A stretch of DNA of 64,000 nucleotides. Origin: Actinernus sp. WN-2022 (taxonomy: Eukaryota > Cnidaria > Anthozoa > Actiniaria > Actinernidae). The translations under genes were made by a program, and so were the position numbers. The notes beneath the pieces were generated by a model, which was not told where the DNA came from, did no database searches, and saw only the letters and a list, made by a program, of their open reading frames with translations. This document shows, piece after piece, positions 42,101 through 56,309 of the stretch; position 1 is the first letter of the stretch; every line of letters begins with the position of its first letter. The stretch lies in assembly GCA_030867875.1 (NCBI GenBank), contig JAOWCC010001589.1:147781745-147845744 (forward strand), written 5' to 3'.

Positions 42101-45100
42101 ATCTGTATTTTTTGGACCAGACCGGGTAGGCAAAAAATGTCAGATTTCTGACAAAACTAAAAAACCACTCAATATGCTTCAAAACGATGGCAAACAATCT
42201 GCTGATAGTTAACAGACATGATTGGATTAAGTTGGAGAAAGAAATGAAGAAAAAAATCAACATCTTCAAAAATGGTCAAATCTGTATTTTTTGGACCAGA
42301 CCGGGTAGGCAAAAAATGTCAGATTTCTGACAAAAACTAAAAAACCACTCAATATGCTTCAAAAGGTTGGCAAACAATCTCCTGGTAGCTTGAGAACAGA
42401 AATCGAGAAAGAATTGAAGAAAAAAATCAACATCTTCAAAAAAAACACTCAAAATGATGGCAAACAATCTCCTGGTAGCTTCAGAACACAAATGAAATAA
42501 GTTGGAGAAAGAATAACAAAAATGCATACTTCACATAAAATTTAGAGTTTCATGTTTGGACTTACCTCAATTTAGGTCTCCCAACACCTAAACTTGCCCA
42601 GAACCAAGCCATTCTGTCCACAAGCACTTCACATCTTTATCCTGGTAGCATCAGAACACCAATGGATTAAGTTGGAGAAAGAAATGAAGAAAAAAATCAA
42701 CATATTCAAAAATGGTCAAATCTGTATTTTTTTCACCAGACCGGGTAGGCAAAAAATATCAGATTTCTGACAAAAACTAAAAAACCACTCAATATGCTTC
42801 AAAATGATGGCCAACAATCTGCTGATAGTTTCCAGACATGAATGGATTATGTTGGAGAAAGAATTGGAGAAAAAAATCAACATCTTCAAAAATGGTCAAA
42901 TCTGTATTTTTTGGACCAGACCGGGTAGGCAAAAAATATCAGATTTCTGACAAAAACTAAAAAACCACTCAATATGCTTCAAAAGGTTGGCAAACAATCT
43001 CCTGGTAGCTTGAGAACAGAAATGGAGAAAGAATTGAAGAAAAAAATCAACATCTTCAAAAATGGCCAAATCTGTATTTTTTGGACCAGACCGGGTAGGC
43101 AAAAAATATCAGATTTCTGACAAAAACTAAAAAAACACTCAATATGCTTCAAAATGATGGCAAACAATCTGCTGATAGTTAACAGACATGATTGGATTAA
43201 GTTGGAGAAAGAAATGAAGAAAAAAAATCAACATCTTCAAAAATGGTCAAATCTGTATTTTTTCGACCAGACCGGGTAGGTAAAAAATATCAGATTTCTG
43301 ACAAAAACTAAAAAACAACTCAATATGCTTCAAAATGATGGCCAACAATCTGCTGATAGTTTCCAGACATGAATGGATTATGTTGGAGAAAGAATTGGAG
43401 AAAAAAATCAACATCTTCAAAAATGGTCAAATCTGTATTTTTTGGACCAGACCGGGTAGGCAAAAATATCAGATTTCTGACAAAAACTAAAAAACCACTC
43501 AATATGCTTCAAAATGATGGCAAACAATCTGCTGATAGTTAACAGACATGATTGGATTAAGTTGGAGAAAGAATTGAAGAAAAAATCAACATCTTCAAAA
43601 ATGGTCAAATCTTTATTTTTTGGACCAGACCGGGTAGGCGAAAAATCTCAGATTTCTGACAAAAACTAAAAAACCACTCAAAATGCTTCAAAATGATGGC
43701 CAACAATCTGCTGATAGTTTCCAGACATGAATGGATTATGTTGGAGAAAGAATTGGAGAAAAAAATCAACATCTTCAAAAATGGTCAAATCTGTATTTTT
43801 TGGACCAGACCGGGTAGGCAAAAATATCAGATTTCTGACAAAAACTAAAAAACCACTCAATATGCTTCAAAATGATGGCAAACAATCTGCTGATAGTTAA
43901 CAGACATGATTGGATTAAGTTGGAGAAAGAATTGAAGAAAAAATCAACATCTTCAAAAATGGTCAAATCTTTATTTTTTGGACCAGACCGGGTAGGCGAA
44001 AAATCTCAGATTTCTGACAAAAACTAAAAAACCACTCAAAATGCTTCAAAATGATGGCAAACAATCTCCTGGTAGCTTCAGAACACAAATGAAATAAGTA
44101 GGAGAAAGAATAACAAAAATGCATACTTCACATAAAATTTAGAGTTTCATGTTTGCACTTACCTCAATTTAGGTCTCCCAACACCTAAACTTGCCCAGAA
44201 CCACGCCATTCTGTCCACAAGCACTTCACATCTTTATCCTGGTAGCATCAGAACACCAATGGATTAAGTTGGAGAAAGAAATGAAGAAAAAAATCAACAT
44301 CTTCAAAAATGGTCAAATCTGTATTTTTTTCACCAGACCGGGTAGGCAAAAAATATCAGATTTCTGACAAAACTAAAAAACCACTCAATATGCTTCAAAA
44401 TGATGGCCAACAATCTGCTGATAGTTTCCAGACATGAATGGATTATGTTGGAGAAAGAATTGGAGAAAAAAATCAACATCTTCAAAAATGGTCAAATCTG
44501 TATTTTTTGGACCAGACCGGGTAGGCAAAAAATATCAGATTTCTGACAAAAACTAAAAAACCACTCAACATGCTTCAAAAGGTTGGCAAACAATCTCCTG
44601 GTAGCTTGAGAACAGAAATGGATAAAGAATTGAAGAAAAAACTCAACATCTTCAAAAATGGTCAAATCTGTATTTTTTGGACCAGACCGGGTAGGCGAAA
44701 AATCTCAGATTTCTGACAAAACTAAAAAACCACACAATATGCTACAAAACGATGGCAAACAATCTGCTGATAGTTAACAGACATGATTGGATTAAGTTGG
44801 AGAAAGAAATGAAGAAAAAAATCAACATCTTCAAAAATGGTCAAATCTGTATTTTTTGGACCAGACCGGGTAGGCAAAAAATATCAGATTTCTGACAAAA
44901 ACTAAAAAACCACTCAACATGCTTCAAAAGGTTGGCAAACAATCTCCTGGTAGCTTGAGAACAGAAATGGAGAAAGAATTGAAGAAAAAACTCAACATCT
45001 TCAAAAATGGTCAAATCTGTATTTTTTGGACCAGACCGGGTAGGCGAAAAATCTCAGATTTCTGACAAAAACTAAAAAACCACTCAAAATGCTTCAAAAT

Positions 45101-48100
45101 GATGGCAAACAATCTCCTGGTAGCTTCAGAACACAAATGAAATAAGTTGGAGAAAGAATAACAAAAATGCATACTTCACATAAAATTTAGAGTTTCATGT
45201 TTGCACTTACCTCAATTTAGGTCTCCCAACACCTAAACTTGCCCAGAACCAAGCCATTCTGTCCACAAGCACTTCACATCTTTATCCTGGTAGCATCAGA
45301 ACACCAATGGATTAAGTTGGAGAAAGAAATGAAGAAAAAAATCAACATATTCAAAAATGGTCAAATCTGTATTTTTTTCACCAGACCGGGTAGGCAAAAA
45401 ATATCAGATTTCTGACAAAAACTAAAAAACCACTCAATATGCTTCAAAATGATGGCCAACAATCTGCTGATAGTTTCCAGACATGAATGGATTATGTTGG
45501 AGAAAGAATTGGAGAAAAAAATCAACATCTTCAAAAATGGTCAAATCTGTATTTTTTGGACCAGACCGGGTAGGCAAAAAATATCAGATTTCTGACAAAA
45601 ACTAAAAAACCACTCAACATGCTTCAAAAGGTTGGCAAACAATCTCCTGGTAGCTTGAGAACAGAAATGGATAAAGAATTGAAGAAAAAACTCAACATCT
45701 TCAAAAATGGTCAAATCTGTATTTTTTGGACCAGACCGGGTAGGCGAAAAATCTCAGATTTCTGACAAAAACTAAAAAACCACTCAAAATGCTTCAAAAT
45801 GATGGCAAACAATCTCCTGGTAGCTTCAGAACACAAATGAAATAAGTTGGAGAAAGAATAACAAAAATGCATACTTCACATAAAATTTAGAGTTTCATGT
45901 TTGCACTTACCTCAATTTAGGTCTCCCAACACCTAAACTTGCCCAGAACCAAGCCATTCTGTCCACAAGCACTTCACATCTTTATCCTGGTAGCATCAGA
46001 ACACCAATGGATTAAGTTGGAGAAAGAAATGAAGAAATAAATCAACATCTTCAAAAATGGTCAAATCTGTATTTTTTGGACCAGACCGGGTAGGCAAAAA
46101 ATATCAGATTTCTGACAAAAACTAAAAAACCACTCAACATGCTTCAAAAGGTTGGCAAACAATCTCCTGGTAGCTTGAGAACAGAAATGTAGAAAGAATT
46201 GAAGAAAAAACTCAACATCTTCAAAAATGGTCAAATCTGTATTTTTTGGACCAGACCGGGTAGGCGAAAAATCTCAGATTTCTGACAAAAACTAAAAAAC
46301 CACTCAAAATGCTTCAAAATGATGGCAAACAATCTCCTGGTAGCTTCAGAACAGAAATGAAATAAGTTGGAGAAAGAATAACAAAAATGCATACTTCACA
46401 TAAAATTTAGAGTTTCATGTTTGCACTTACCTCAATTTAGGTCTCCCAACACCTAAACTTGCCCAGAACCAAGCCATTCTGTCCACAAGCACTTCACATC
46501 TTTATCCTGGTAGCATCAGAACACCAATGGATTAAGTTGGAGAAAGAAATGAAGAAAAAAATCAACATCTTCAAAAATGGTCAAATCTATTTTTTTCACC
46601 AGACCGGGTAGGCAAAAAATATCAGATTTCTGACAAAAACTAAAAAACCACTCAATATGCTTCAAAATGATGGCCAACAATCTGCTGATAGTTTCCAGAC
46701 ATGAATGGATTATGTTGGAGAAAGAATTGGAGAAAAAAATCAACATCTTCAAAAATGGTCAAATCTGTATTTTTTGGACCAGACCGGGTAGGCAAAAAAT
46801 ATCAGATTTCTGACAAAAACTAAAAAACCACTCAACATGCTTCAAAAGGTTGGCAAACAATCTCCTGGTAGCTTGAGAACAGAAATGGATAAAGAATTGA
46901 AGAAAAAACTCAACATCTTCAAAAATGGTCAAATCTGTATTTTTTGGACCAGACCGGGTAGGCGAAAAATCTCAGATTTCTGACAAAACTAAAAAACCAC
47001 TCAAAATGCTTCAAAATGATGGCAAACAATCTCCTGGTAGCTTCAGAACACAAATGAAATAAGTTGGAGAAAGAATAACAAAAATGCATACTTCACATAA
47101 AATTTAGAGTTTCATGTTTGCACTTACCTCAATTTAGGTCTCCCAACACCTAAACTTGCCCAGAACCAAGCCATTCTGTCCACAAGCACTTCACATCTTT
47201 ATCCTGGTAGCATCAGAACACCAATGGATTAAGTTGGAGAAAGAAATGAAGAAATAAATCAACATCTTCAAAAATGGTCAAATCTGTATTTTTTGGACCA
47301 GACCGGGTAGGCAAAAAATATCAGATTTCTGACAAAAACTAAAAAACCACTCAACATGCTTCAAAAGGTTGGCAAACAATCTCCTGGTAGCTTGAGAACA
47401 GAAATGTAGAAAGAATTGAAGAAAAAACTCAACATCTTCAAAAATGGTCAAATCTGTATTTTTTGGACCAGACCGGGTAGGCGAAAAATCTCAGATTTCT
47501 GACAAAAACTAAAAAACCACTCAAAATGCTTCAAAATGATGGCAAACAATCTCCTGGTAGCTTCAGAACACAAATGAAATAAGTTGGAGAAAGAATAACA
47601 AAAATGCATACTTCACATAAAATTTAGAGTTTCATGTTTGCACTTACCTCAATTTAGGTCTCCCAACACCTAAACTTGCCCAGAACCAAGCCATTCTGTC
47701 CACAAGCACTTCACATTTTTATCCTGGTAGCATCAGAACACCAATGGATTAAGTTGGAGAAAGAAATGAAGAAAAAAATCAACATCTTCAAAAATGGTCA
47801 AATCTATTTTTTTCACCAGACCAGGTAGGCAAAAAATATCAGATTTCTGACAAAAACTAAAAAACCACTCAATATGCTTCAAAATGATGGCCAACAATCT
47901 GCTGATAGTTTCCAGACATGAATGGATTATGTTGGAGAAAGAATTGGAGAAAAAAATCAACATCTTCAAAAATGGTCAAATCTGTATTTTTTGGACCAGA
48001 CCGGGTAGGCAAAAAATATCAGATTTCTGACAAAAACTAAAAAACCACTCAATATGCTTCAAAAGGTTGGCAAACAATCTCCTGGTAGCTTGAGAACAGA

Positions 48101-51100
48101 AATGGAGAAAGAATTGAAGAAAAAAATCAACATCTTCAAAAATGGCCAAATCTGTATTTTTTGGACCAGACCGGGTAGGCAAAAAATATCAGATTTCTGA
48201 CAAAAACTAAAAAAACACTCAATATGCTTCAAAATGATGGCAAACAATCTGCTGATAGTTAACAGACATGATTGGATTAAGTTGGAGAAAGAAATGAAGA
48301 AAAAAAATCAACATCTTCAAAAATGGTCAAATCTGTATTTTTTTGACCAGACCGGGTAGGTAAAAAATATCAGATTTCTGACAAAAACTAAAAAACAACT
48401 CAATATGCTTCAAAATGATGGCCAACAATCTGCTGATAGTTTCCAGACATGAATGGATTATGTTGGAGAAAGAATTGGAGAAAAAAATCAACATCTTCAA
48501 AAATGGTCAAATCTGTATTTTTTGGACCAGACCGGGTAGGCAAAAATATCAGATTTCTGACAAAAACTAAAAAACCACTCAATATGCTTCAAAATGATGG
48601 CAAACAATCTGCTGATAGTTAACAGACATGATTGGATTAAGTTGGAGAAAGAATTGAAGAAAAAATCAACATCTTCAAAAATGGTCAAATCTTTATTTTT
48701 TGGACCAGACCGGGTAGGCGAAAAATCTCAGATTTCTGACAAAAACTAAAAAACCACTCAAAATGCTTCAAAATGATGGCAAACAATCTCCTGGTAGCTT
48801 CAGAACACAAATGAAATAAGTTGGAGAAAGAATAACAAAAATGCATACTTCACATAAAATTTAGAGTTTCATGTTTGCACTTACCTCAATTTAGGTCTCC
48901 CAACACCTAAACTTGCCCAGAACCACGCCATTCTGTCCACAAGCACTTCACATCTTTATCCTGGTAGCATCAGAACACCAATGGATTAAGTTGGAGAAAG
49001 AAATGAAGAAAAAAATCAACATCTTCAAAAATGGTCAAATCTGTATTTTTTTCACCAGACCGGGTAGGCAAAAAATATCAGATTTCTGACAAAACTAAAA
49101 AACCACTCAATATGCTTCAAAATGATGGCCAACAATCTGCTGATAGTTTCCAGACATGAATGGATTATGTTGGAGAAAGAATTGGAGAAAAAAATCAACA
49201 TCTTCAAAAATGGTCAAATCTGTATTTTTTGGACCAGACCGGGTAGGCAAAAAATGTCAGATTTCTGACAAAAACTAAAAAACCACTCAATATGCTTCAA
49301 AACGATGGCAAACAATCTGCTGATAGTTAACAGACATGATTGGATTAAGTTGGAGAAAGAAATGAAGAAAAAAATCAACATCTTCAAAAATGGTCAAATC
49401 TGTATTTTTTGGACCAGACCGGGTAGGCAAAAAATGTCAGATTTCTGACAAAAACTAAAAAACCACTCAATATGCTTCAAAAGGTTGGCAAACAATCTCC
49501 TGGTAGCTTGAGAACAGAAATCGAGAAAGAATTGAAGAAAAAAATCAACATCTTCAAAAAAAACACTCAAAATGATGGCAAACAATCTCCTGGTAGCTTC
49601 AGAACACAAATGAAATAAGTTGGAGAAAGAATAACAAAAATGCATACTTCACATAAAATTTAGAGTTTCATGTTTGGACTTACCTCAATTTAGGTCTCCC
49701 AACACCTAAACTTGCCCAGAACCAAGCCATTCTGTCCACAAGCACTTCACATCTTTATCCTGGTAGCATCAGAACACCAATGGATTAAGTTGGAGAAAGA
49801 AATGAAGAAAAAAATCAACATATTCAAAAATGGTCAAATCTGTATTTTTTTCACCAGACCGGGTAGGCAAAAAATATCAGATTTCTGACAAAAACTAAAA
49901 AACCACTCAATATGCTTCAAAATGATGGCCAACAATCTGCTGATAGTTTCCAGACATGAATGGATTATGTTGGAGAAAGAATTGGAGAAAAAAATCAACA
50001 TCTTCAAAAATGGTCAAATCTGTATTTTTTGGACCAGACCGGGTAGGCAAAAAATATCAGATTTCTGACAAAAACTAAAAAACCACTCAATATGCTTCAA
50101 AAGGTTGGCAAACAATCTCCTGGTAGCTTGAGAACAGAAATGGAGAAAGAATTGAAGAAAAAAATCAACATCTTCAAAAATGGCCAAATCTGTATTTTTT
50201 GGACCAGACCGGGTAGGCAAAAAATATCAGATTTCTGACAAAAACTAAAAAAACACTCAATATGCTTCAAAATGATGGCAAACAATCTGCTGATAGTTAA
50301 CAGACATGATTGGATTAAGTTGGAGAAAGAAATGAAGAAAAAAAATCAACATCTTCAAAAATGGTCAAATCTGTATTTTTTTGACCAGACCGGGTAGGTA
50401 AAAAATATCAGATTTCTGACAAAAACTAAAAAACAACTCAATATGCTTCAAAATGATGGCCAACAATCTGCTGATAGTTTCCAGACATGAATGGATTATG
50501 TTGGAGAAAGAATTGGAGAAAAAAATCAACATCTTCAAAAATGGTCAAATCTGTATTTTTTGGACCAGACCGGGTAGGCAAAAATATCAGATTTCTGACA
50601 AAAACTAAAAAACCACTCAATATGCTTCAAAATGATGGCAAACAATCTGCTGATAGTTAACAGACATGATTGGATTAAGTTGGAGAAAGAATTGAAGAAA
50701 AAATCAACATCTTCAAAAATGGTCAAATCTTTATTTTTTGGACCAGACCGGGTAGGCGAAAAATCTCAGATTTCTGACAAAAACTAAAAAACCACTCAAA
50801 ATGCTTCAAAATGATGGCAAACAATCTCCTGGTAGCTTCAGAACACAAATGAAATAAGTAGGAGAAAGAATAACAAAAATGCATACTTCACATAAAATTT
50901 AGAGTTTCATGTTTGCACTTACCTCAATTTAGGTCTCCCAACACCTAAACTTGCCCAGAACCACGCCATTCTGTCCACAAGCACTTCACATCTTTATCCT
51001 GGTAGCATCAGAACACCAATGGATTAAGTTGGAGAAAGAAATGAAGAAAAAAATCAACATCTTCAAAAATGGTCAAATCTGTATTTTTTTCACCAGACCG

Positions 51101-54100
51101 GGTAGGCAAAAAATATCAGATTTCTGACAAAACTAAAAAACCACTCAATATGCTTCAAAATGATGGCCAACAATCTGCTGATAGTTTCCAGACATGAATG
51201 GATTATGTTGGAGAAAGAATTGGAGAAAAAAATCAACATCTTCAAAAATGGTCAAATCTGTATTTTTTGGACCAGACCGGGTAGGCAAAAAATGTCAGAT
51301 TTCTGACAAAAACTAAAAAACCACTCAATATGCTTCAAAACGATGGCAAACAATCTGCTGATAGTTAACAGACATGATTGGATTAAGTTGGAGAAAGAAA
51401 TGAAGAAAAAAATCAACATCTTCAAAAATGGTCAAATCTGTATTTTTTGGACCAGACCGGGTAGGCAAAAAATGTCAGATTTCTGACAAAAACTAAAAAA
51501 CCACTCAATATGCTTCAAAAGGTTGGCAAACAATCTCCTGGTAGCTTGAGAACAGAAATGGATAAAGAATTGAAGAAAAAACTCAACATCTTCAAAAATG
51601 GTCAAATCTGTATTTTTTGGACCAGACCGGGTAGGCGAAAAATCTCAGATTTCTGACAAAACTAAAAAACCACTCAAAATGCTTCAAAAGGTTCGCAAAC
51701 AATCTCCTTGTAGCTTCAGAACACAAATGAAATAAGTTGGAGAAAGAATAACAAAAATGCATACTTCACATAAAATTTAGAGTTTCATGTTTGCACTTAC
51801 CTCAATTTAGGTCTCCCAACACCTAAACTTGCCCAGAACCAAGCCATTCTGTCCACAAGCACTTCACATCTTTATCCTGGTAGCATCAGAACACCAATGG
51901 ATTAAGTTGGAGAAAGAAATGAAGAAATAAATCAACATCTTCAAAAATGGTCAAATCTGTATTTTTTGGACCAGACCGGGTAGGCAAAAAATATCAGATT
52001 TCTGACAAAAACTAAAAAACCACTCAACATGCTTCAAAAGGTTGGCAAACAATCTCCTGGTAGCTTGAGAACAGAAATGTAGAAAGAATTGAAGAAAAAA
52101 CTCAACATCTTCAAAAATGGTCAAATCTGTATTTTTTGGACCAGACCGGGTAGGCGAAAAATCTCAGATTTCTGACAAAAACTAAAAAACCACTCAAAAT
52201 GCTTCAAAATGATGGCAAACAATCTCCTGGTAGCTTCAGAACACAAATGAAATAAGTTGGAGAAAGAATAACAAAAATGCATACTTCACATAAAATTTAG
52301 AGTTTCATGTTTGCACTTACCTCAATTTAGGTCTCCCAACACCTAAACTTGCCCAGAACCAAGCCATTCTGTCCACAAGCACTTCACATCTTTATCCTGG
52401 TAGCATCAGAACACCAATGGATTAAGTTGGAGAAAGAAATGAAGAAAAAAATCAACATCTTCAAAAATGGTCAAATCTATTTTTTTCACCAGACCGGGTA
52501 GGCAAAAAATATCAGATTTCTGACAAAAACTAAAAAACCACTCAATATGCTTCAAAATGATGGCCAACAATCTGCTGATAGTTTCCAGACATGAATGGAT
52601 TATGTTGGAGAAAGAATTGGAGAAAAAAATCAACATCTTCAAAAATGGTCAAATCTGTATTTTTTGGACCAGACCGGGTAGGCAAAAAATATCAGATTTC
52701 TGACAAAAACTAAAAAACCACTCAATATGCTTCAAAAGGTTGGCAAACAATCTCCTGGTAGCTTGAGAACAGAAATGGAGAAAGAATTGAAGAAAAAAAT
52801 CAACATCTTCAAAAATGGCCAAATCTGTATTTTTTGGACCAGACCGGGTAGGCAAAAAATATCAGATTTCTGACAAAAACTAAAAAAACACTCAATATGC
52901 TTCAAAATGATGGCAAACAATCTGCTGATAGTTAACAGACATGATTGGATTAAGTTGGAGAAAGAAATGAAGAAAAAAAATCAACATCTTCAAAAATGGT
53001 CAAATCTGTATTTTTTTGACCAGACCGGGTAGGTAAAAAATATCAGATTTCTGACAAAAACTAAAAAACAACTCAATATGCTTCAAAATGATGGCCAACA
53101 ATCTGCTGATAGTTTCCAGACATGAATGGATTATGTTGGAGAAAGAATTGGAGAAAAAAATCAACATCTTCAAAAATGGTCAAATCTGTATTTTTTGGAC
53201 CAGACCGGGTAGGCAAAAATATCAGATTTCTGACAAAAACTAAAAAACCACTCAATATGCTTCAAAATGATGGCAAACAATCTGCTGATAGTTAACAGAC
53301 ATGATTGGATTAAGTTGGAGAAAGAATTGAAGAAAAAATCAACATCTTCAAAAATGGTCAAATCTTTATTTTTTGGACCAGACCGGGTAGGCGAAAAATC
53401 TCAGATTTCTGACAAAAACTAAAAAACCACTCAAAATGCTTCAAAATGATGGCAAACAATCTCCTGGTAGCTTCAGAACACAAATGAAATAAGTTGGAGA
53501 AAGAATAACAAAAATGCATACTTCACATAAAATTTAGAGTTTCATGTTTGCACTTACCTCAATTTAGGTCTCCCAACACCTAAACTTGCCCAGAACCACG
53601 CCATTCTGTCCACAAGCACTTCACATCTTTATCCTGGTAGCATCAGAACACCAATGGATTAAGTTGGAGAAAGAAATGAAGAAAAAAATCAACATCTTCA
53701 AAAATGGTCAAATCTGTATTTTTTTCACCAGACCGGGTAGGCAAAAAATATCAGATTTCTGACAAAACTAAAAAACCACTCAATATGCTTCAAAATGATG
53801 GCCAACAATCTGCTGATAGTTTCCAGACATGAATGGATTATGTTGGAGAAAGAATTGGAGAAAAAAATCAACATCTTCAAAAATGGTCAAATCTGTATTT
53901 TTTGGACCAGACCGGGTAGGCAAAAAATGTCAGATTTCTGACAAAAACTAAAAAACCACTCAATATGCTTCAAAACGATGGCAAACAATCTGCTGATAGT
54001 TAACAGACATGATTGGATTAAGTTGGAGAAAGAAATGAAGAAAAAAATCAACATCTTCAAAAATGGTCAAATCTGTATTTTTTGGACCAGACCGGGTAGG

Positions 54101-56299
54101 CAAAAAATGTCAGATTTCTGACAAAAACTAAAAAACCACTCAATATGCTTCAAAAGGTTGGCAAACAATCTCCTGGTAGCTTGAGAACAGAAATCGAGAA
54201 AGAATTGAAGAAAAAAATCAACATCTTCAAAAAAAACACTCAAAATGATGGCAAACAATCTCCTGGTAGCTTCAGAACACAAATGAAATAAGTTGGAGAA
54301 AGAATAACAAAAATGCATACTTCACATAAAATTTAGAGTTTCATGTTTGGACTTACCTCAATTTAGGTCTCCCAACACCTAAACTTGCCCAGAACCAAGC
54401 CATTCTGTCCACAAGCACTTCACATCTTTATCCTGGTAGCATCAGAACACCAATGGATTAAGTTGGAGAAAGAAATGAAGAAAAAAATCAACATATTCAA
54501 AAATGGTCAAATCTGTATTTTTTTCACCAGACCGGGTAGGCAAAAAATATCAGATTTCTGACAAAAACTAAAAAACCACTCAATATGCTTCAAAATGATG
54601 GCCAACAATCTGCTGATAGTTTCCAGACATGAATGGATTATGTTGGAGAAAGAATTGGAGAAAAAAATCAACATCTTCAAAAATGGTCAAATCTGTATTT
54701 TTTGGACCAGACCGGGTAGGCAAAAAATATCAGATTTCTGACAAAAACTAAAAAACCACTCAATATGCTTCAAAAGGTTGGCAAACAATCTCCTGGTAGC
54801 TTGAGAACAGAAATGGAGAAAGAATTGAAGAAAAAAATCAACATCTTCAAAAATGGCCAAATCTGTATTTTTTGGACCAGACCGGGTAGGCAAAAAATAT
54901 CAGATTTCTGACAAAAACTAAAAAAACACTCAATATGCTTCAAAATGATGGCAAACAATCTGCTGATAGTTAACAGACATGATTGGATTAAGTTGGAGAA
55001 AGAAATGAAGAAAAAAAATCAACATCTTCAAAAATGGTCAAATCTGTATTTTTTTGACCAGACCGGGTAGGTAAAAAATATCAGATTTCTGACAAAAACT
55101 AAAAAACAACTCAATATGCTTCAAAATGATGGCCAACAATCTGCTGATAGTTTCCAGACATGAATGGATTATGTTGGAGAAAGAATTGGAGAAAAAAAAT
55201 CAACATCTTCAAAAATGGTCAAATCTGTATTTTTTGGACCAGACCGGGTAGGCAAAAATATCAGATTTCTGACAAAAACTAAAAAACCACTCAATATGCT
55301 TCAAAATGATGGCAAACAATCTGCTGATAGTTAACAGACATGATTGGATTAAGTTGGAGAAAGAATTGAAGAAAAAATCAACATCTTCAAAAATGGTCAA
55401 ATCTTTATTTTTTGGACCAGACCGGGTAGGCGAAAAATCTCAGATTTCTGACAAAAACTAAAAAACCACTCAAAATGCTTCAAAATGATGGCAAACAATC
55501 TCCTGGTAGCTTCAGAACACAAATGAAATAAGTAGGAGAAAGAATAACAAAAATGCATACTTCACATAAAATTTAGAGTTTCATGTTTGCACTTACCTCA
55601 ATTTAGGTCTCCCAACACCTAAACTTGCCCAGAACCACGCCATTCTGTCCACAAGCACTTCACATCTTTATCCTGGTAGCATCAGAACACCAATGGATTA
55701 AGTTGGAGAAAGAAATGAAGAAAAAAATCAACATCTTCAAAAATGGTCAAATCTGTATTTTTTTCAACAGACCGGGTAGGCAAAAAATATCAGATTTCTG
55801 ACAAAACTAAAAAACCACTCAATATGCTTCAAAATGATGGCCAACAATCTGCTGATAGTTTCCAGACATGAATGGATTATGTTGGAGAAAGAATTGGAGA
55901 AAAAAATCAACATCTTCAAAAATGGTCAAATCTGTATTTTTTGGACCAGACCGGGTAGGCAAAAAATGTCAGATTTCTGACAAAAACTAAAAAACCACTC
56001 AATATGCTTCAAAACGATGGCAAACAATCTGCTGATAGTTAACAGACATGATTGGATTAAGTTGGAGAAAGAAATGAAGAAAAAAATCAACATCTTCAAA
56101 AATGGTCAAATCTGTATTTTTTGGACCAGACCGGGTAGGCAAAAAATGTCAGATTTCTGACAAAAACTAAAAAACCACTCAATATGCTTCAAAAGGTTGG
56201 CAAACAATCTCCTGGTAGCTTGAGAACAGAAATCGAGAAAGAATTGAAGAAAAAAATCAACATCTTCAAAAAAAACACTCAAAATGATGGCAAACAATC
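39200..56299. repeat. Higher-order repeats of 7,117, 4,673, 2,037 and 1,217 bp
   Basis: The block beginning near 39,399 recurs near 46,516. That beginning near 40,616 recurs near 47,733 and 52,406, giving offsets of 7,117 and then 4,673 bp. Inside it a 2,037-2,038 bp unit is itself tandem (near 40,859/42,896, 47,976/50,014 and 52,649/54,687). A 1,217-bp step links 39,399 to 40,616 and 46,516 to 47,733. Diagnostic changes are CAAATCTATTTTTTTC (a lost GT), AATGGCCAAATC, GGGTAGGTAAAA, AAATCTTTATTT and AGAACCACGCC. This right-hand part of the array, closest to the Maverick genes, is the most regularly amplified. Confidence 0.85.
43320..44035. repeat. 358-bp recent tandem duplication
   Basis: Positions about 43,320-43,677 are repeated immediately as about 43,678-44,035 with almost no differences, covering two S modules (TTTCCAGACATGAATGG type followed by TTAACAGACATGATTGG type). 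The related blocks near 48,400, 50,438 and 53,073 have only one copy, so this duplication happened after the larger block had spread. Confidence 0.8.
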
Positions 56300-56300
56300 T

Positions 56301-56309
56301 TCAGAACAC
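56301..56309. other. Satellite / Maverick junction
   Basis: Satellite reads normally to GGCAAACAATCT at 56,300, skips the expected CCTGGTAGCT, continues with TCAGAACAC (56,301-56,309) and then switches to unrelated sequence starting TGTTACGGG. TCAGAACAC is itself satellite sequence. The join therefore carries a 10-bp satellite deletion or filler. The left neighbour gene of the Maverick ends at this point, its reading frame terminating on satellite bases. No target-site duplication or terminal inverted repeat is visible, so this is a break within the element rather than its natural end. Confidence 0.75.

Larger units (their letters stand above)
1..56309. repeat. 56-kb tandem satellite array (two-module, about 170-180 bp monomers)
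   Basis: The whole stretch is made of copies of one monomer family. A landmark such as GACCAGACCGGGTAGG recurs every 170-180 bp, or every 350 bp when an L module intervenes. Adjacent copies differ by a few substitutions or single-base indels in A or T runs, while distant copies are often identical over kilobases. No gene interrupts the array. Short open frames do recur, chiefly on the minus strand, but they are the same satellite monomer read through, with no recognisable domain, and their stop codons move with single-base indels. The array extends past the left window edge. Monomer length near one nucleosome repeat resembles centromeric or heterochromatic satellites of many eukaryotes; a centromeric role is inference only. 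Confidence 0.97.

Noticed and set aside
1..56309. CRISPR-like array of repeats and spacers
   Set aside because: There are no unique spacers: the whole 170-180 bp unit is repeated. The context is eukaryotic, with no cas genes.
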